NCBI RefSeq assembly: GCF_016482825.1
Contig: NZ_JAEMNV010000002.1
Coordinates: 744,001-808,000, forward strand
DNA: 64,000 nt
Origin: Antrihabitans stalagmiti
GTDB lineage: Bacteria; Actinomycetota; Actinomycetes; Mycobacteriales; Mycobacteriaceae
Direction of reading: 5' to 3'
The position numbers and the translations under genes are program-made. Below, in pieces: positions 15,001-23,113 of this stretch. The notes beneath the pieces were generated by a model. It was not told the origin of the DNA and did not search any database. It worked only from the letters and a program-made list of their open reading frames with translations. Positions within the stretch are counted from its first letter, which is position 1; each line of letters opens with the position of its first letter.

Positions 15001-16953
15001 GAGCATCCACGCCATCTGATTGACGATCGCGTGATGGGTGACTGCGACACCCTTGGGGCGACCGGTCGATCCCGATGTGTAGATGACGTATGCCGTATTG
15101 CCGGGAGTCACCGGCGACCGTCTGTCGGCCGCGGTGATCGGCGCAGGATCGACGTCGTCGAGCACGAGTGTGTCGATGTGCAGGATCGCGACACCTGCGG
15201 GCAGGTCGACGTCGTCGTAGGACGTTGTCAGGACACATACCGGCTTCGAACTGTCCAGGATGTAGGACGTTCGCTCGGCGGGGTGGTCTGGATCGATCGG
15301 AACGTAGGCACCGCCTGCAGCGAGCACAGCATGCATACCGACCACGAGATCGAGTGACCGCCGCATGCCGAGTGCCACGAGCGATTCCGGGCCTACCCCG
15401 GCGGCGATGAGGTGGCGGGCCAGCCGGTTGACCTTCGCGTCGAACTCTGCGTAGGTCAGCGCGGCGCCTTCGAACTCGACGGCCTCGTTGTCGGGGGTGA
15501 GCGTGCGCTGCTCGGCCAGCAGTTCGGTGAGCGTCGTGTCCGGGACGTCGCGGAAGGTGTCGTTCCAGCCTTCGACCGACAGCGTGCGTTCGTGCTCGCT
15601 CGTGACATCGAGCGACCAGACCGTGTCGGACGGCTCGGCAGCGAGGAATCGTTCGAAGAAGTCGAGGAACCTGGCGTGGTGGAGCTTCGCTTCGTCTTCG
15701 GTGTACAGATTCGGGTTGGTCTCGAAGTCGATGTGGGCGCGCGCGCCGGCAACCGACTGATAGAGGTTCACACCGAGGTCTTCGATTGCACCCGTCGAGA
15801 GCACGTGCAACTGCCCTGTCATCGGCCCGAAGGCCAACTCACTGTGGAACAGCATGATGTTGACCCAAGGTCCGAAGAATTCCTTGGTGCTGTTCTGAGT
15901 CGGTGAATCCCGTCGGATGTCTTCGTGGCGGTAACGCTGATGGCGGAGTGCGCCGGACACTTCGACGGCGATCGACTTGAGCAGATCGGTGACCGTCGTC
16001 GAATAGTCGACGCGCAGTCGCAGCGGAACGACATTCGACACCATGCCGCCGGAGCGACGCATCACGGCGGTGGTGCGCGCGGTGACCGGAAGGCTGAGGA
16101 TGACGTCGGTCGTTCCGTTGATCTGCGCCAAGTACGCACCGACCGCAGCAATCAGCAACGTTGCCTGCGAGGAGTCGTGCTTTGCGACCGATCTTGCCAG
16201 CAGCGAGCCTTCTTCGGCGGACATGGCTGCGCTGACGATGCCGTTGACGGGGGCAGGCGCCGCGGTACGCCCGGTAAGGCTCGTTCCTTCTTCGAGGCCG
16301 GCAACTCGTTCGGCCCAGTACACCTTGTCGTTCTGGAATCGGGTGCTGTCGCGGTATGCGAGCTCCTGCTCGTACAGAGCGCGTAGGTCGCCTGCCTTGG
16401 AAGGTTCGGCCTCGACGCCCGCCGCTTCTGCCGAATAGTGCTCGGCGATGCGATTCATGAACGTGGTCGCGCCGTAGCCATCGAGCGCGACGTGGTGGAC
16501 ACGTGAGTACCAGAACCACCGATGATCTTCGACGTGAATTGCCGCCTGCACGATCAGTCGACCCTCGACGAGATCGATGGGTGCGCTGTACTCCGCACGC
16601 ATCCACTCGACGGCTGCGGCGACGGGATCTGCTTCGCCACGTACGTCGACCTGCTTGAGCCGCGTATCGAGGGAGTAGTCGATGGTCTGAACCGGTTCGG
16701 CGCCCTGTTCGATGATTCGCAGGTAGCCGGAACCGAACTCGCGTGCGGCAGCAGCGCTGGCGCGGTCTAGCGCAGCGGTATCGAGGTCCCCCACAAGGTC
16801 GACGTACTGCGCGATGTTGATCGGCACCTCGGGATCGAGGTGCTGTGCGTACCACATCCCCAGCTGAGCAGGCGAAAGTGGAAACACATCCAGCGCGTTC
16901 CGATCAGCTTCTCGAGCAGATTTGTCGATTCCGTCGAAATCCTGCTGGTCCAA
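1..16953 (-). CDS. Giant non-ribosomal peptide synthetase, 3' end outside window
   Basis: A single uninterrupted frame of 5651 codons runs from a TTG start at 16953 to base 1 and continues past the edge. The start is fixed because an in-frame TAA lies two codons upstream (one CGG codon between) and GAGG sits about seven bases before TTG; the protein begins [10 protein letters not shown]. Five complete C-A-PCP modules and the first part of a sixth C domain are visible. All C domains carry HHxxxDG (HHVALDG in the first, HHI(A/S)(A/S)DG later), all A domains carry [11 protein letters not shown]-like P-loops and GK(L)DRK, and all carriers carry the (D/E)LGGNSL phosphopantetheine site. No epimerisation, methylation or thioesterase domain is seen, so release must lie beyond the left edge. 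The product is unknown. By 8-10 residue code read by eye, module 3 matches Ser and module 5 Thr. The EntF-like first C domain hints at a siderophore or N-acylated peptide, which is inference only. Confidence 0.97.
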   Translation of the reverse strand, partial: MDQQDFDGIDKSAREADRNALDVFPLSPAQLGMWYAQHLDPEVPINIAQYVDLVGDLDTAALDRASAAAAREFGSGYLRIIEQGAEPVQTIDYSLDTRLKQVDVRGEADPVAAAVEWMRAEYSAPIDLVEGRLIVQAAIHVEDHRWFWYSRVHHVALDGYGATTFMNRIAEHYSAEAAGVEAEPSKAGDLRALYEQELAYRDSTRFQNDKVYWAERVAGLEEGTSLTGRTAAPAPVNGIVSAAMSAEEGSLLARSVAKHDSSQATLLIAAVGAYLAQINGTTDVILSLPVTARTTAVMRRSGGMVSNVVPLRLRVDYSTTVTDLLKSIAVEVSGALRHQRYRHEDIRRDSPTQNSTKEFFGPWVNIMLFHSELAFGPMTGQLHVLSTGAIEDLGVNLYQSVAGARAHIDFETNPNLYTEDEAKLHHARFLDFFERFLAAEPSDTVWSLDVTSEHERTLSVEGWNDTFRDVPDTTLTELLAEQRTLTPDNEAVEFEGAALTYAEFDAKVNRLARHLIAAGVGPESLVALGMRRSLDLVVGMHAVLAAGGAYVPIDPDHPAERTSYILDSSKPVCVLTTSYDDVDLPAGVAILHIDTLVLDDVDPAPITAADRRSPVTPGNTAYVIYTSGSTGRPKGVAVTHHAIVNQMAWMLAEYDITAADVYFQKTATTFDVSLWGYFLPLLVGAKLIVATPDGHRDAAYVAAEIEKHGATLTDFVPSMLTVFALEATVEQCATLRHVFVIGEALPPETAAAFRAISPAGLQNLYGPTEAAVSVTYWQCTEADTVTVPIGMQEWNVRAYVLDSRLRPAAVGAAGELYLAGRQLARGYLGRPDLTSDRFVADPLGEPGTRMYRTGDLVRWRADGMLEYIGRTDFQVKFRGQRIELGEIETALLAHPTVSQAVVLVADTATGQQLVSYVVARQGQSIDPTELSRSVAVRLPSYMVPASVMVLDALPLNTSGKLDRKALPEPVFGGDADRFRAPRTQAEQIVAGVFADVLGVPRIGIDDSFFDLGGNSLVATQVVSRIGAAFGISLGVRALFETPTVAGLAIRAQAADKLDADRPALIARPRPDRIPLSPAQQRMWFLNQFDPTVPTYNLPFVVRLRGAVNVDALQTALVDVIERQESLRTLFPESSDGGYQQVLPMSEIDLGIAVVSIPEQQLQQRLAEFGAVGFDVSQELPIRIRIYELASDDYAIAIVLHHIAADGFSFGPFARDVATAYTAHALGVAPTWQRLPVQYADYTLWQRDLLGSEDDPDSIASRQIAYWKQQLAGLPDQLDLPSDRPRPSVQTFEGGRTAFMISADLHRRLTDLARAHGVSLFMVMHSALAVLMSRLSGTTDIALGTPIAGRGEQALDDLIGMFVNTLVLRTEIDSDEAFADLLVRVRDIDLNGFAHSAVPFERLVEALNPVRSRSRHPLFQVVLSFQEEAPNSLELPDLSVVASEVEVDLAKFDMQWSLSEIHSAAGEPDGIEGGVSFATDLFDAATVAVFGQRFLRILAVVAADPTLSVRDIDILGADERASLVARTGAPAEPARPLPELLADAVALSPDGVAVAFDDRIITYRELDERSSQLARVLIERGAGPESLVAAGITRSIESVLAAWAITKSGAAFVPVDPNYPMDRITHMLVDSGATIGLTVSELRPDLPDAVEWLVIDAPDFGRIVEAQSAEPVSDADRLRPLHVEQPAYMIYTSGSTGVPKGVVVTHRGLANFSAEQRERYATTAQSRTLHFASPSFDASVLELLLAIGAGATMVIVPPSVYGGAELATLLRRERVTHGFVTPAALASVDPSGLDDFRAVVAGGEAVPADLVSRWAPGREFFNGYGPTETTIMTNISEPLERGALVTIGGPIRGMSAFVLDTRLKPVPVGVAGELYLSGLQLARGYHRRPGLTAERFVADPFTGTGGRLYRTGDVVRWTADGSVEYVGRSDFQVKVRGFRIELGEIDAALSAYPDVDFATTVARDSAAGSTVLVSYVTQASGAELDVNELSDFVGRTLPSHMVPSSIMVIDEIPLTPVGKLDRKALPAPVFEVREFRAPTTPIEEIVAEIIGDVLGVARVGVDDDFFELGGNSLIATQVVSRLGTALDARVPVRMLFEAPTVGALAARVESHAGDGGRAALVPRDRPERIPLSLAQQRMWFLNRFDTESAVNNIPIAIRLTGELDVAALQVAVIDVIDRHESLRTVFPDSTDGPQQVVLDAAQIVPDLTPIATTNENLVQHLIALASVAFDVTDEVPLHASLFEIDETEYVLGMVVHHISADGWSMGPLARDVMVAYAARTTWEAPAWSVLPVQYADYALWQREVLGSEDDPTSLISQQVQFWSDKLAGVPDQLDLPSDRPRPVIATYQGGVFEFSISDTMQRDLMELAHAHNASLFMVMHAALGVLLSRLSGTSDIAIGTPVAGRGEQALDELIGMFVNTLVLRTQVEPDASFVDLLAQARETDLAAFGHADVPFERLVDVLNPARSRARHPLFQVMLTFQNTGQVSLELPGLSVAGVEFDAHLAKFDLQLTLSEIAGQNGQPAGLAAEFSYATDLFDESTVASFADRFVRVLDEVLLDATVAAGDIELLDATERHLVLSEWNSTAHEVDPAATLASMFDAAVGEHATASAVSFEGATLTYAEFAGRVNKLARHLISIGVGPESLVALGMRRSLDLVVGMYAVTVAGGGYVPLDPDHPIERTTYILETAQPVCVLTTASDDFAVAGAIRIDELDLSNYAAEPIAASERTAALAPTNTAYVIFTSGSTGRPKGVAVSHAAIVNRLVWMQAAYQLTAADVVLQKTPATFDVSVWEFFWPLQIGAKLVVARPDGHRDPAYLVDVIAEESVTTAHFVPSMMAVFVAHEGHGESSLRLVFASGEALPASTAQSLRELTGAALHNLYGPTEAAVDVTYHEVVDTDDISVPIGAPVFNTAVYVLDSRLRPVPVGVAGELYLAGVQLARGYVARPDLTADRFVANPYAATPGARMYRTGDLVAWTDAGELEYIGRTDFQVKLRGLRIELGEIEAALTALDSIGQAVAMVRGDARMGDQLVAYLVATNGGIDLDAVRSALAHALPSYMVPSAFVVLDALPLNASGKLDRKVLPAPVFEAKVFRAPTTPIEEIVANTFAEVLGSERVGLDDDFFELGGNSLVATQVVARLSAALDAQIGVRELFEAPTVASLAARAESHAGHGARAALVPQERPAKIPLSLAQQRMWFLNRFDTASAVNNIPVALKLSGSLDIDALQAAVGDVIARHETLHTVYPDSADGPHQVLVPVALAVPDLTPVSTDITELHSAVLAFVMRGFDVTVDVPVRAQLLQTAADEYVLAIVVHHISADGFSVGPFTRDLMVAYASRSHGEPPVWEPHPVQYADFALWQRKVLGSEDNPTSLISSQLGYWRDALAGIPDQLDLPTDRPRPATASDRGAVYEFTISPRLHQALSTIAREQHSTVFMAVHSVFTVLLARLSGTDDIAIGTPVAGRGDAALDDLIGMFVNTLVLRAEYDPAASFTDLLAAVREVDLAAFGHADVPFERLVEVLNPARSQARHPLFQVMLAFQNQHRPHLELDGLTVSGLPAGDELAKFDLQLTLLDQYDEDGKPGEITALFGYATDLFDESTVASFADRFVGLLEAITSAPDVAVGSIDLLDPAERDLVLVEWNDTAQDLDPSTTVVELFAAQVAATPDAVAVSFDGGELTYAEFAARVHRVARLLISQGVGPETLVGLGMRRSVELVVAMYAVLEAGGAYVPLDPDHPAERVAHILDTADPICVLTTGADDFVAPLPAYVIDLTTVDLTTFADTPIAAGERLAQPRPDNAAYVLFTSGSTGRPKGVTVSRAAVANQVQWIVDRFAIGAADVVLFKTPPTFDVSVWELYGPLVTGATMVIATANGHRDPEYLAETIAAHGVTLTSFVPSMLSVFAGTVEAGSLPSLRALLVAGEALPRETVAATRQLTDAALHNLYGPTEFTVHATECVLEGELPTNVPIGSPVWNAQALILDARLQLSPAGVPGELYLAGTQLARGYAQRADLTSDRFVANPFGDPGARMYRTGDLVRWNADGVIEYLGRTDFQVKLRGLRIELGEIESALLSHSSVTQAVALLHSDPHTGEQLVAYVVPAPGSAPDAADLRNVVAQQLPSYMVPAAFVTLDALPLNASGKLDRRALPAPLFVAKAFRAPANPVEEIVAEVFAEVLGLVRVGRDDDFFELGGNSLIATQVASRIGAALDTQLPVRVLFEASTVAALAARTESHAGEGRRAPLVARERPALIPLSLAQQRMWFLNRFDTQSGANNIPFAVRLSGELDVVAFSAAINDVIGRHESLRTVYPEIDGVGYQVVRPHREIEFDLVIEDVHADELVDRVAALANESFDVTTELPFRARLLQLDDTEYVVTLVLHHISSDGFSVGPMMRDVMGAYAARTQGEAPGWKALDVQYVDYTLWQREVLGTEDDPKSLISKQIDYWSTTLADLPELLELPADRVRPEVATNRGRTLGFTIDAELADALSELARTHGASLFMVLHSALALWAARMSGTTDIAIGTPVAGRGEQALDDIIGMFVNTLVLRTEVDGSAGFVDLLATSRDTDLAAFGHADVPFERLVEVLDPARSQAHHPLFQLMFTYQNAFEGTFALAGIDAEIVEFDTGTAKFDLQLTIGEATTVAGRTELSGHFTYATDLFDDSTVAGFAERFVRLLRGVVAEPTRAVGDIDTLDAIERDQVLHLWNSSGPDTGADTTLVALFDNAAAAHPDSVAVRYENSALTYRELDARANQLARVLIDAGVGPESLVAVSLPRSLDLVVALLAVVKAGGGYLPVDPTYPADRIEYMLLDAAPVCVVATSDREIALPAALPVLEIDTLDVSGFAATPITDAERTAPLLSSHIAYVIYTSGSTGRPKGVLVPHRNVVKLFANTQSAFGFDHNDVWTMFHSYAFDFSVWELWGPLLYGGTLVVVDYYTSRSPEQFHELLERERVTVLNQTPSAFYQLAEVDRRSTAELSLRYVVFGGEALELRRLTDWYGRHADNAPRLVNMYGITETTVHVSHRELDAATASAATSSIVGRAIAGLEVFVLDTRLRPVPVGVPGEMYVAGVQLARGYLGQPALTAGRFVASPFGEAGTALYRTGDLARWNRSGELEYLGRADDQVKVRGFRIELGEIEAALLAQDSVAQVAVIVREDAPGDQRLVAYAVAAPSVAIDVETVRDDVADLLPAYMVPSAIVVLDSIPLTANGKLDRKSLPAPAAEGRAFRAPTTPVEEVVAGVFADVIGIDRVGRDDDFFDLGGNSLIATRVVSRIGAALGTVVPVRTLFEASTVAAMAARVESHSGEARRALTAGPRPDLIPLSFAQQRMWFLNKYDTTSAAYNVPIAIRLEGELDVDALRIAIADVIRRHESLRTRYPEHGGTPYQVIVAAEQAIPELAPIDVTADGLLGAVMDFMSDGFDVSEHAPIRARIFRTSPVEHVLAVVVHHISADGFSMGPLTRDVMTAYVARTEGEAPSWAPLEVQYADYAIWQREVLGSEDDAQSLISKQIAYWDSALAGIPDQLDLPADRPRPSIATNAGRTSTFTIDADLLAGLNRVAREQNSSLFMVVHGALAVLLARLSGTDDIVIGTPVAGRGDAALDDLVGMFVNTLVLRTPIDATESFADLIARVRQVDLDAFGHADVPFERLVDVLDPE
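1012..4214 (-). other. NRPS module 5 (C-A-PCP), predicted threonine
   Basis: Boundaries are approximate. The C domain contains HHISSDG. The A domain (about 2830-1340) reads D-F-W-N-V-G-M-V-H-K, from [21 protein letters not shown] and [11 protein letters not shown]. This is the classical Thr code seen in streptomycete peptide synthetases. The carrier site [11 protein letters not shown] is at about 1170-1200. A partial C domain of module 6 follows (HHISADG near 620) and is cut by the window edge. Confidence 0.88.
4215..7394 (-). other. NRPS module 4 (C-A-PCP), substrate unassigned
   Basis: Boundaries are approximate. The C domain contains [11 protein letters not shown]. The A domain (about 6000-4540) code reads D-V-W-S-L-A-L-V-H-K from [21 protein letters not shown] and [11 protein letters not shown] do not recognise this code. 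The carrier site [11 protein letters not shown] lies near 4370-4400. Confidence 0.85.
7395..10574 (-). other. NRPS module 3 (C-A-PCP), predicted serine
   Basis: Boundaries are approximate. The C domain contains HHISADG. The A domain (about 9170-7740) reads D-V-W-H-F-S-L-V-D-K at the ten specificity positions, taken from FDVSVWE, AHFVPSM, VFASGEA and [10 protein letters not shown]. This is the same set used by the serine-activating A domain of EntF. The carrier site is [11 protein letters not shown] at about 7550-7590. Confidence 0.88.
10575..13734 (-). other. NRPS module 2 (C-A-PCP), hydrophobic-type A domain
   Basis: Boundaries are approximate. The C domain starts [14 protein letters not shown] and contains HHIAADG. 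The A domain (about 12330-10900) has a distinct architecture from the other four, with FDASVLE in place of FDVSVWE. Its code reads D-A-L-F-V-G-G-I-M-K, typical of hydrophobic pockets but not one I can assign. The carrier has [11 protein letters not shown] near 10720-10780. Confidence 0.85.
13735..16953 (-). other. NRPS module 1 (C-A-PCP), loading-side module
   Basis: Boundaries are approximate. The C domain starts [12 protein letters not shown] and has HHVALDG near 16480-16500. Its later part ([13 protein letters not shown], then [10 protein letters not shown]) resembles the C domain of EntF more than the other C domains here, so it probably accepts an acyl or aryl group from a carrier in trans. 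The A domain spans about 15530-14070; its substrate code reads D-V-W-D-F-I-L-V-S-K, which I cannot assign. The carrier site DLGGNSL is at about 13910-13930. Confidence 0.85.
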
Positions 16954-17414
16954 CCGTTACCTCGTTTCCGGAAACACTCGAAGCGCTCCCCAACCGCACC
17001 GTCGACGCTCGACCGCAACATATCCAACCGCTACGACAAGCTCTTCCGGGCCAAAGTTCAAATATCGATATCGTTAAAAGTCCATTGTGTATATCTGCTG
17101 GTCGGATGCGACCTGTTACACGAAATCGTTCGCTCTGCGCGAACCTTCGGACAAACCTTCTACCGAGTCCGCTGCTTGGCGCTCGGTCTGCAGCCGATGA
17201 CCGTCATCCGACGCCCGGGAGTGCTTGCCCAGCGCCGGGGTCCGGCTGCAAGATTGATGACTGCGCGGTCGGATGGATGATCACCCAACCAATCTACCGC
17301 CCCGTTGGACGTGCGAACCAATACTGCGGATTCACCCGTGTCTCGTGGGGCCGACAAGAGTGACTGTCCGAAATGTTCAATCGTCGGCCGCGCTTCGGTA
17401 GCTAATCTCGAGCT
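16954..17414. other. Intergenic region between divergent NRPS and DUF3224 genes
   Basis: This 461-base stretch separates the NRPS start from the plus-strand DUF3224 gene and must hold both promoters. An AT-rich patch at about 17058-17095 contains the self-complementary stretch ATATCGATAT. No IdeR/DmdR-like iron box, no convincing -35/-10 pair and no terminator hairpin was found. Open frames crossing it have no ribosome site and overlap the NRPS antisense, so I do not call a gene here. Confidence 0.5.
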
Positions 17415-17807
17415 ATGCCGAACGATACGATCACTGCCCACTTCGACGTCACCGGATGGGTTCCGACCATGCTGCGGGAACCACTCGGAGCAACAACTTT
17501 CGATCGCGTCGTAGTCACCAAAACGTTCACCGGCGCGGTGTCCGGAGAGAGCACAGCCGAGTTGCTGACAGCCGCGAACGAAGTGGGGGCGAGTTACGTC
17601 GCCAACGAAGTGTTCACCGGAACCATCGGCGGCCGAACCGGCAGCATCGTCATCGCACACGGCGGCGTCGTCGCGGGGACGGCGAGTGAAAGCTTCGGCG
17701 CGATAGTGCCCGGTTCCGGCACAGCCGACCTCGCCGGGTGCACGGGCCGGGTCCGCTACAACCGCGACGCCGAGGGTGTGCACACCGTCGACTTCGATTT
17801 CGACTGA
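17415..17807 (+). CDS. DUF3224 domain protein
   Basis: This encodes 130 residues starting MPNDTITAHF. The pattern of DUF3224 is visible: an early TKTFTG-like strand, a GxSTAELL segment, YVANEVFTGTIGGRTGSIVIAHGG and a closing strand with GTADLAGCTGRVRY. The family is a small beta-barrel-like protein common in actinobacteria with no proven activity. It stands alone, divergent from the NRPS and convergent with cobM. Confidence 0.85.
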   Translation: MPNDTITAHFDVTGWVPTMLREPLGATTFDRVVVTKTFTGAVSGESTAELLTAANEVGASYVANEVFTGTIGGRTGSIVIAHGGVVAGTASESFGAIVPGSGTADLAGCTGRVRYNRDAEGVHTVDFDFD

Positions 17808-17841
17808 GGCTCACCCAAAATTCTGTGTGCGGCGGAAATGA

Positions 17842-18594
17842 TCACGGTCCTTTCGGACGCGATCGCTTCGGGTCGTACAGGTGCGATTGCGTAACCCGCT
17901 CAGGAGCCAATGCTCGCCCGACGATGACGACGGCGGCCAGTCGCAGATCAGCTGCCTCGACTTGGTCTGCGATGTCGGCAAGGGTTCCTCGCAAGACGAG
18001 TTCGGTCGGCTGACTTGCCCGATAGACAACAGCGACCGGACAGTCGCAGCCGTATTCGAGAGTCAGTTCGTCGGCGAGTGCCCGGATCTGGGTGATGGCT
18101 AGATGCAGAACGAGAGTCGCGTGGGTGCGAGCGAAGTTGGCCAACGCCTCGGTAGCGGGCATCGCGGTCGACCTCGCCTGCGCCCTGGTCAATACGACCG
18201 ACTGAGCCAGTTCGGGAACCGTGAGTTCGGTTCCCAACGCAGCCGCGGCCGCGGAGTACGCCGCGACCCCGGGGGTCACGTCCCATGGAACTCCGGCGGC
18301 GTCGAGTCGCTTCGTTTGCTCCGCGAGAGCCGAATAGATCGACGGGTCACCGGAACACAGGCGGGCGACATCGTGGCCGGATTCGTGAGCGCGGACCAGC
18401 AACTCGGTGATCTGGTCCAAGTCGAGATTCGCCGTATCGATCAACTCGACGCCGTCGGGGCAGTGCCCGAGCATCGTCTGGTCGAGATAGGTTCCGGCGT
18501 AAAGGCATACGCGGCTGCTTGCAAGTAGCCGTACGGCTCGCAATGTGAGCAGGTCGGCCGCGCCTGGTCCGGCTCCGATGAAGTGAACGGTCAT
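17842..18594 (-). CDS. cobM: Precorrin-4 C11-methyltransferase
   Basis: This encodes 250 residues, normal for CobM, a tetrapyrrole methylase that adds the C11 methyl from S-adenosylmethionine in cobalamin synthesis. Visible family features are the N-terminal VHFIGAGPGAADLLTLRA, the SGDPSIYSALAEQ loop, DVTPGVAAYSAAAAALG and the PVAVVYRASQP segment. The start codon lies one base from the stop of the upstream split-barrel gene, so the two are probably cotranscribed. Its product pathway supplies B12, which the ethanolamine lyase at 35-37 kb needs; other cob genes are not in the window. Confidence 0.95.
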   Translation of the reverse strand: MTVHFIGAGPGAADLLTLRAVRLLASSRVCLYAGTYLDQTMLGHCPDGVELIDTANLDLDQITELLVRAHESGHDVARLCSGDPSIYSALAEQTKRLDAAGVPWDVTPGVAAYSAAAAALGTELTVPELAQSVVLTRAQARSTAMPATEALANFARTHATLVLHLAITQIRALADELTLEYGCDCPVAVVYRASQPTELVLRGTLADIADQVEAADLRLAAVVIVGRALAPERVTQSHLYDPKRSRPKGP

Positions 18595-18595
18595 G

Positions 18596-19021
18596 TCACG
18601 CGGTGACGTCGAGGTTGGCGATCACCTTCGTCGGGCGCAGGCGCACAACCGCTTCACCCGGCGTGGAGTTGCGTCTACCGAATTCGTCCGCACGATCGGC
18701 GCCGACGTACCGGGCCGCTATTGCCGTCGCGAGACGAAGCAGTTCGGTCGGCTCCTCGCTGACTTCCGCGACACCCTGCACCTGGACGAATCCGAACGGC
18801 GCAACCTCTAGGTCCACGCACACCACGATGCGATTGTCGCGTGCAATGGCGTTACCCTTCGCCGACTTGACGCCCGTGTTGAAGACGATGTCGTCACCAT
18901 CGACGACGAACCACACCGGCGCGACCAGCGGACGACCATCGCGTGCGGTGAAACCCACTTTGGCGGTACGTGTTCCGCTCATGAGAAATTCCAGGACCGC
19001 AGGATCGGAGAGATCAGCCAT
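18596..19021 (-). CDS. PPOX-class F420/FMN-dependent split-barrel protein
   Basis: This encodes 141 residues from ATG at 19021 (MADLSDPAVLEFL). A longer frame upstream exists but adds a sequence unlike the family. The residues RTAKVGFTARDGRPLVAPVWFVVDGDDIVFNTG are typical of pyridoxamine-5'-phosphate-oxidase-like split barrels that use F420 or FMN in Mycobacteriales. NAIARDNRIVVCVDLE and the VQGVAEV strand follow in the expected order. It precedes cobM by one base. The substrate is unknown. Confidence 0.85.
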   Translation of the reverse strand: MADLSDPAVLEFLMSGTRTAKVGFTARDGRPLVAPVWFVVDGDDIVFNTGVKSAKGNAIARDNRIVVCVDLEVAPFGFVQVQGVAEVSEEPTELLRLATAIAARYVGADRADEFGRRNSTPGEAVVRLRPTKVIANLDVTA

Positions 19022-19215
19022 ACGGGCGACGCTACGCGGTCGAAGTTTACGGCAGACGGTGATGTCCAGATCCACCTGACGCGACCCCAAAACAAACTTT
19101 CAGTTTGCTAATCGGCCCGCCGCATACCCGTAGACGTGAGCTATCTCCTATATTCGACTCCAGGTCGCTCACATCACACTGCGGCGACCACACCTCGCCA
19201 GATTGCTACCACCCG

Positions 19216-19872
19216 ATGAGCCTCCGAACCAGCGATCGCAAACACCGCATCCGCCGGGCCACAACTGCGTTGCGTGCGAGCCTCGAGGCACGGCGCCCAA
19301 ACCGCGCAGCCACGGCTCCCGCTGCACCACCAACGCCTGCCGTCCTCACTGCGCCATCGGATCTCGACTCCTCGAGTGCGGATCGTCGGCTCGAAGAGCA
19401 ACTCGCCTCCCAAGCAAGCGAACTCGGCAGCCAGCACCCCGACACCCTGGCGACACGAAAGGCCGTCGCACTGCGGCTCGCCAACAGTGGCCGTATCGGT
19501 GCCGCGGTCAAGCAGTACGAACAACTGCATGTCGATCAGGTCCGCTCCCTCGGCTCCGACCATCCCGAAACACTCGCCACACGAAGCGCTCTCGCATTCT
19601 GGCGCGGCAACATGGGTGACGTCGGTTCTGCAATCGCCGCCTACGAGCAGTTGCGACGCGATCAGATCCGAGTACTCGGCGCATCCCATCCGCACACTCG
19701 CAGAACGCGTGGCAATCTCGCCGAGTCCCGAGCAGAGAGCGGCGACATCGCCGGTGCCGTAGCCGAGTACGAAGAGCTACTGGACGAACTGCGCGACGAC
19801 CTCGGCCCAGAACACCCGCACACCAGCATGACCCGAATCAACCTCGCCCATTGGCGTGCTGCGCTGGGTTGA
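19216..19872 (+). CDS. Small TPR protein with NPHP3-type repeats
   Basis: The likely start is ATG at 19216 (MSLRTSDRKH), giving 218 residues; an upstream in-frame ATG at 19105 adds an unlikely leader. After a basic, Ala/Pro-rich N terminus of about 70 residues come three tandem 42-residue TPR units, each with an LGxxHPxT turn followed by A(V)xxYEQL helices. This long-period TPR class is usually fused to NB-ARC/STAND ATPases; here it is free-standing, with no ATPase, and ends just after the last LGPEHPHT unit. It is convergent with the toxin operon. Function unknown; it may be a remnant scaffold. Confidence 0.75.
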   Translation: MSLRTSDRKHRIRRATTALRASLEARRPNRAATAPAAPPTPAVLTAPSDLDSSSADRRLEEQLASQASELGSQHPDTLATRKAVALRLANSGRIGAAVKQYEQLHVDQVRSLGSDHPETLATRSALAFWRGNMGDVGSAIAAYEQLRRDQIRVLGASHPHTRRTRGNLAESRAESGDIAGAVAEYEELLDELRDDLGPEHPHTSMTRINLAHWRAALG

Positions 19873-19913
19873 GCCCTCGACGTCGCCGTCCGGGCAGGCG
19901 GATCGGCTCCGAA

Positions 19914-20396
19914 TCAGCCGGACACGGTCCAGCCGCTTTTGTGGTTGCGGGCGTATTCGTCGTCGGACAAAGGCCGCTGGATGGCCACGGTGTCTGTCGG
20001 GTGCGCCTGCGCAGCAACAGCTTTCGTCAGATCGGCATACGCAGCGGCCGCAGCGGGATCCCTGAGTCGTAAATGGTCGGCGAGCGCGTCACGCGCTGCG
20101 TAGAGGTTGCTCATTCGAGCCTCGGCCAAGTCCCGTGCGTTGACGAACGCTTGATTGGTTGTCTCCGCGATCATGGCGCCGAGCGTCGCTGGAGGCGTCC
20201 GCTGCGCCATCGGCCGCAAGACAACGTTCTCGACGCGCCCGGCTGCAGTCGCACGGACAGTGACGGCCCTGTTCGGCGACGTCGCCTCTCCGACGGTGCC
20301 TCGCATGTCGGCTGACGATTGTTGGATCAGCGTCGTTTGACGTTTCACCTCAGCAATCAGCGCCGCGGCGCGCGACTCGTAGTCGAAGTCGCTCAC
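19914..20396 (-). CDS. YbaB/EbfC-like protein, last gene of the ESX toxin operon
   Basis: This encodes 160 residues. The N-terminal half (SRAAALIAEVKRQTTLIQQSS, then a beta turn with VTVRATAAGRVENVVLRP) is the YbaB nucleoid-protein-like hairpin found as an accessory in many actinobacterial WXG100 loci. The C-terminal part has no obvious motif. The start overlaps the HEAT gene stop by four bases (ATGA), so it is translationally coupled. In such loci this family may act as a chaperone or DNA-binding accessory; that role is inferred. Confidence 0.8.
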   Translation of the reverse strand: MSDFDYESRAAALIAEVKRQTTLIQQSSADMRGTVGEATSPNRAVTVRATAAGRVENVVLRPMAQRTPPATLGAMIAETTNQAFVNARDLAEARMSNLYAARDALADHLRLRDPAAAAAYADLTKAVAAQAHPTDTVAIQRPLSDDEYARNHKSGWTVSG

Positions 20397-21085
20397 GATT
20401 GCGGAATCTTCTTCAGCGCCGATTTAACGGCGTTACGGACCTGGTAGTTCGGATCGTCGGCATAGCTTTCGATCAGTGCTCGGTCGGCTGGATTCTTGAT
20501 CCTGCCGAGCGACTGGATCGCCTGGTACCGCACCAGAGGATCCGCGACGTGCGGGAGGATAAGCTCACGAGCCTCGGGCGTCTTGAATTGGCCGAGATAA
20601 TGCAAGACACAGATTTTCGAGTCGTCGTGTGTCAAGGTCCGAAAAATCCGCACCATGCGGTCGTAGTCCTTACGCTCGGCGATCGTATCCAACGCCCGCA
20701 GAGTGAAGTACTCATGAATATGGGGCAGCGGCGGATTGGTACGGGCGAGTTGCGCAAACAGTGCCTCGATTGCACCACGGTTGCGCTTTGCCGCCGGGTC
20801 AATGAGATTGCGTATCAACCCAACCCGAATTACTTCTCGATGTCGCGTTTCCGGGCCTGGAATCTTCTGGTCGAGGTGCTCGAGCCAATCTACAAAAATC
20901 GGAATAGCGGGCGGGATCGTCGTCGGTCCGTTCGCCAGACTCTCGAGGGTGTAGCAGCGCACCCCCACTGCAGCCAATTCTCTGGCGAGGCGCAACTCGA
21001 ACCCGTTCTGCCCTTCTTTGTATCGAACCGGCAAATTGTCCAGCCAGTTCTCGCCTTTCGGCATGCTTGGATACTCGAAGGTCAT
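20393..21085 (-). CDS. HEAT-repeat protein, probable immunity to the upstream toxin
   Basis: This encodes 230 residues starting MTFEYPSMPK. The C-terminal half contains HEAT/PBS-like helical repeats (APLVRYQAIQSLG-type unit DPLVRYQAIQSLGRIKNPAD and DDPNYQVRNAVKSALKK). The N-terminal part is also helical and has no catalytic motif. The start overlaps the toxin stop by four bases (ATGA), the usual toxin then immunity order in polymorphic toxin systems, and HEAT/Arm proteins are known immunity types. Immunity is inferred from position and fold and has not been shown for this protein. Confidence 0.75.
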   Translation of the reverse strand: MTFEYPSMPKGENWLDNLPVRYKEGQNGFELRLARELAAVGVRCYTLESLANGPTTIPPAIPIFVDWLEHLDQKIPGPETRHREVIRVGLIRNLIDPAAKRNRGAIEALFAQLARTNPPLPHIHEYFTLRALDTIAERKDYDRMVRIFRTLTHDDSKICVLHYLGQFKTPEARELILPHVADPLVRYQAIQSLGRIKNPADRALIESYADDPNYQVRNAVKSALKKIPQS

Positions 21086-22482
21086 CGTGCCGGCGCCTGA
21101 GGAGAGGGGATGCCGCTAGGCGTGTCTTTCGGGTCATAGGTGATCGGCGGAGTCCATTGCACATCTGGAATGAAAGGTGTGGGCTTCTGGCCCGTTGGAA
21201 GGTTGTCGTCCAACTCCGCGCGGATCAGCGAGATCTTTCCGTCGTCGACCAACTTCTGAATATCCGGCGTCACCTCTGTGCGGTGATCGACAATCAACGT
21301 CATTGTGTAATTCTGGCTCTGCGCCCAGGCCAGTTCATCCTTGATCTGTGTCTCGGACTGCTTCACCGAGTTCGTGTTCTTGACCTCTGTAACCTGCCCG
21401 TTCGTGACGTCGATACGATCTGGAATTCGCCTGCGACCGTTGATGTTCACCGAAGTTTTCGGGCTCGGAATAACGCCAGCACGAACTTCGCCCAGCGCAC
21501 CGGCACGCCAGTTCTCCCGAATCGGTCGGCCTCGAACAGGCTGGCTCTGGCGGGCGTACTTGCCGAGCATCGGCGCCAAGTTCAACTGAACCGACCCGGT
21601 GACTCCACTCGAAATTCCTGCGGTCTTTGAGATGGCGCCGGCGACGAAACCATCCAGCTCCACGAGCAGCGTGTCGACATTTTCCGCGGCGGTGGCCTTC
21701 GCCGCTTCGATCGCCTTCTCGATCCCAGCTTTGGCGAACGGCCCAAGGACCGGAGCATTCGCGGTGACCTCCAACAAGGCCGTAAACATGTCGCAATTGA
21801 GCAGGACTGCTTTGATCTGCTCACGCTCGGTATCCGATTTGTCGGCGACCTCGGTGCAAGCGGTGCTGACGAACGAGGCGAACTGTGACGCGTCGAAGAG
21901 GCTGGTCAACACTCGGTCGACAGCCGCATTGATCATCGGTACCTCTGGAGGCGGATCAGCGACATCCTCGCGCGCCAAGGTATAGGCAGCAAACTCGCTG
22001 GAGAACTTGGAAAATGCATCACCGGCGCTACTGATCTTATTGGGAACGCAATCAGCCCACTGCTTGCTGACACGATCGGCAACGAGGTCCCACCTATCCG
22101 GAAAGTCGCCGACACCTCCCACGCTCAGACCACCCGGGCGCAGCGCGTATTCCATTGCCGCCACCACAGGTGCAGGCGAGACCGGAATCTCCTCCTGCGG
22201 AGCGTTGTTGCTCTGTGCGTCGGCATGATTGACGCCCGCCGCATGAACCAGCTCAGCGAGATTCCCCGCCGCTATCGCGACAAACGAGCCGATCTCGAAC
22301 ACATCCCACGCAGCTTGGTCGTAGTTTTGGCCCCAACTCGTTCCGGCCGTGGAGTGCGCACCAGCCGAGCGCGACACATCGAGCGTGCCGTCCAACTGAG
22401 TAAGACTGTTCTCCACCGTCACGCTCAGCGCGGCAAGTTGAGTTGCGTAGCGGAAGTACCACTCCGCATCGGCATATGTCAT
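21082..22482 (-). CDS. WXG-like polymorphic toxin with C-terminal REase-fold (Tox-REase-7-like) domain
   Basis: This encodes 466 residues from ATG at 22482, preceded by GAGGAA at good spacing; a longer frame upstream overlaps the lipoprotein gene. The N-terminal 90 residues are helical with a WGQNYDQAAW turn resembling ESX-secreted proteins. A helical middle follows, including an Ala-rich AGIEKAIEAAKATAAENVDTLL segment. The last about 130 residues carry RRRIPDRID (Asp near residue 355) and TEVKN (Glu-x-Lys near 365-367), then a helix with ETQIKDELAWAQ and a strand TLIVDHR. That is the D...ExK core of PD-(D/E)XK nucleases as in Tox-REase-7. The expected action is DNA cleavage in target cells after type VII export. 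It overlaps the HEAT gene by four bases. Family placement is by motif only. Confidence 0.78.
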   Translation of the reverse strand: MTYADAEWYFRYATQLAALSVTVENSLTQLDGTLDVSRSAGAHSTAGTSWGQNYDQAAWDVFEIGSFVAIAAGNLAELVHAAGVNHADAQSNNAPQEEIPVSPAPVVAAMEYALRPGGLSVGGVGDFPDRWDLVADRVSKQWADCVPNKISSAGDAFSKFSSEFAAYTLAREDVADPPPEVPMINAAVDRVLTSLFDASQFASFVSTACTEVADKSDTEREQIKAVLLNCDMFTALLEVTANAPVLGPFAKAGIEKAIEAAKATAAENVDTLLVELDGFVAGAISKTAGISSGVTGSVQLNLAPMLGKYARQSQPVRGRPIRENWRAGALGEVRAGVIPSPKTSVNINGRRRIPDRIDVTNGQVTEVKNTNSVKQSETQIKDELAWAQSQNYTMTLIVDHRTEVTPDIQKLVDDGKISLIRAELDDNLPTGQKPTPFIPDVQWTPPITYDPKDTPSGIPSPQAPAR

Positions 22483-22492
22483 CCAGCGTTCC

Positions 22493-23113
22493 TCACAATC
22501 CGGCCGGAGACGTAATTTGCAGATGTTTGACAATTGCCGCGATATCGTCGGCAAACGGCGCAATTGACCCCCGGACCACGGCGCTCACCGTGATCACAGC
22601 CATGTCGTTGCGCCCCCGACCACATTCGCAGACAGCTCCCACATACGACTCGGTGCTGTACATGCCTGGACCGTCATAGACGCCGGTGATCTCGAAGCCG
22701 GGCAGGCCGCAGATCTCGCGGCGAACCTTGGTCTGCTCCCGCCATCGCGTCCTGTCCGGACTTCCTGCGAGACTTTCGAAGAAGACGAGGTTTGACTCGT
22801 CGTCACTGCGCGGCGCTGCGCCTACTGTGACGGCGACGAGAGCGAAGTCTGCACGATCTCGACGGATGATCGTCAAGTCGGGGGTCGCTTTCTGCTCTGT
22901 CCACCCATAGAGCTTCGGAATCGCAAACGAGTACTGCGGCGAATCCTCTATGTCGCCGACAAAGGCCTCTCCGGACGCACTACGGGCATCACAATCAGAC
23001 CCCGAGGTCCCCGCATCGACGGCTACTGGTTCGCCGGACGTTGCGCACCCTGAAGAGAAAACCGCAAAGCACACCAGAAAGATCGCTGCAAAAACCCTGT
23101 CGCGCGCCGTCAT
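22493..23113 (-). CDS. Lipoprotein in the ESX toxin operon
   Basis: This encodes 206 residues from ATG at 23113, which overlaps the previous stop as ATGA. The signal (MTARDRVFAAIFLVCFAVF) ends in a lipobox SSGC with Cys23 as the expected lipidated residue. The mature part has a single alpha/beta domain with FAIPKLYGW early and HLQI at the end. This loosely resembles the Mog1/PsbP-like fold of mycobacterial LpqN/LpqT-type lipoproteins (low certainty). It lies between the WXG100 genes and the toxin, so it may aid export or protect the envelope. Confidence 0.72.
   Translation of the reverse strand: MTARDRVFAAIFLVCFAVFSSGCATSGEPVAVDAGTSGSDCDARSASGEAFVGDIEDSPQYSFAIPKLYGWTEQKATPDLTIIRRDRADFALVAVTVGAAPRSDDESNLVFFESLAGSPDRTRWREQTKVRREICGLPGFEITGVYDGPGMYSTESYVGAVCECGRGRNDMAVITVSAVVRGSIAPFADDIAAIVKHLQITSPAGL

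Noticed and set aside
46-16386. Many long plus-strand open frames of 200-670 codons
   Set aside because: They are Arg/His/Asp-rich frames antisense to the NRPS, caused by high-GC codon bias, with no ribosome sites or motifs.
16954-17414. IdeR/DmdR iron box before the NRPS
   Set aside because: No TTAGGTTAGGCTAACCTAA-like sequence was found in the spacer, so iron control is not claimed.
16845-17783. Open frames in the NRPS/DUF3224 spacer on both strands
   Set aside because: They overlap known genes, lack ribosome sites and show no family features.
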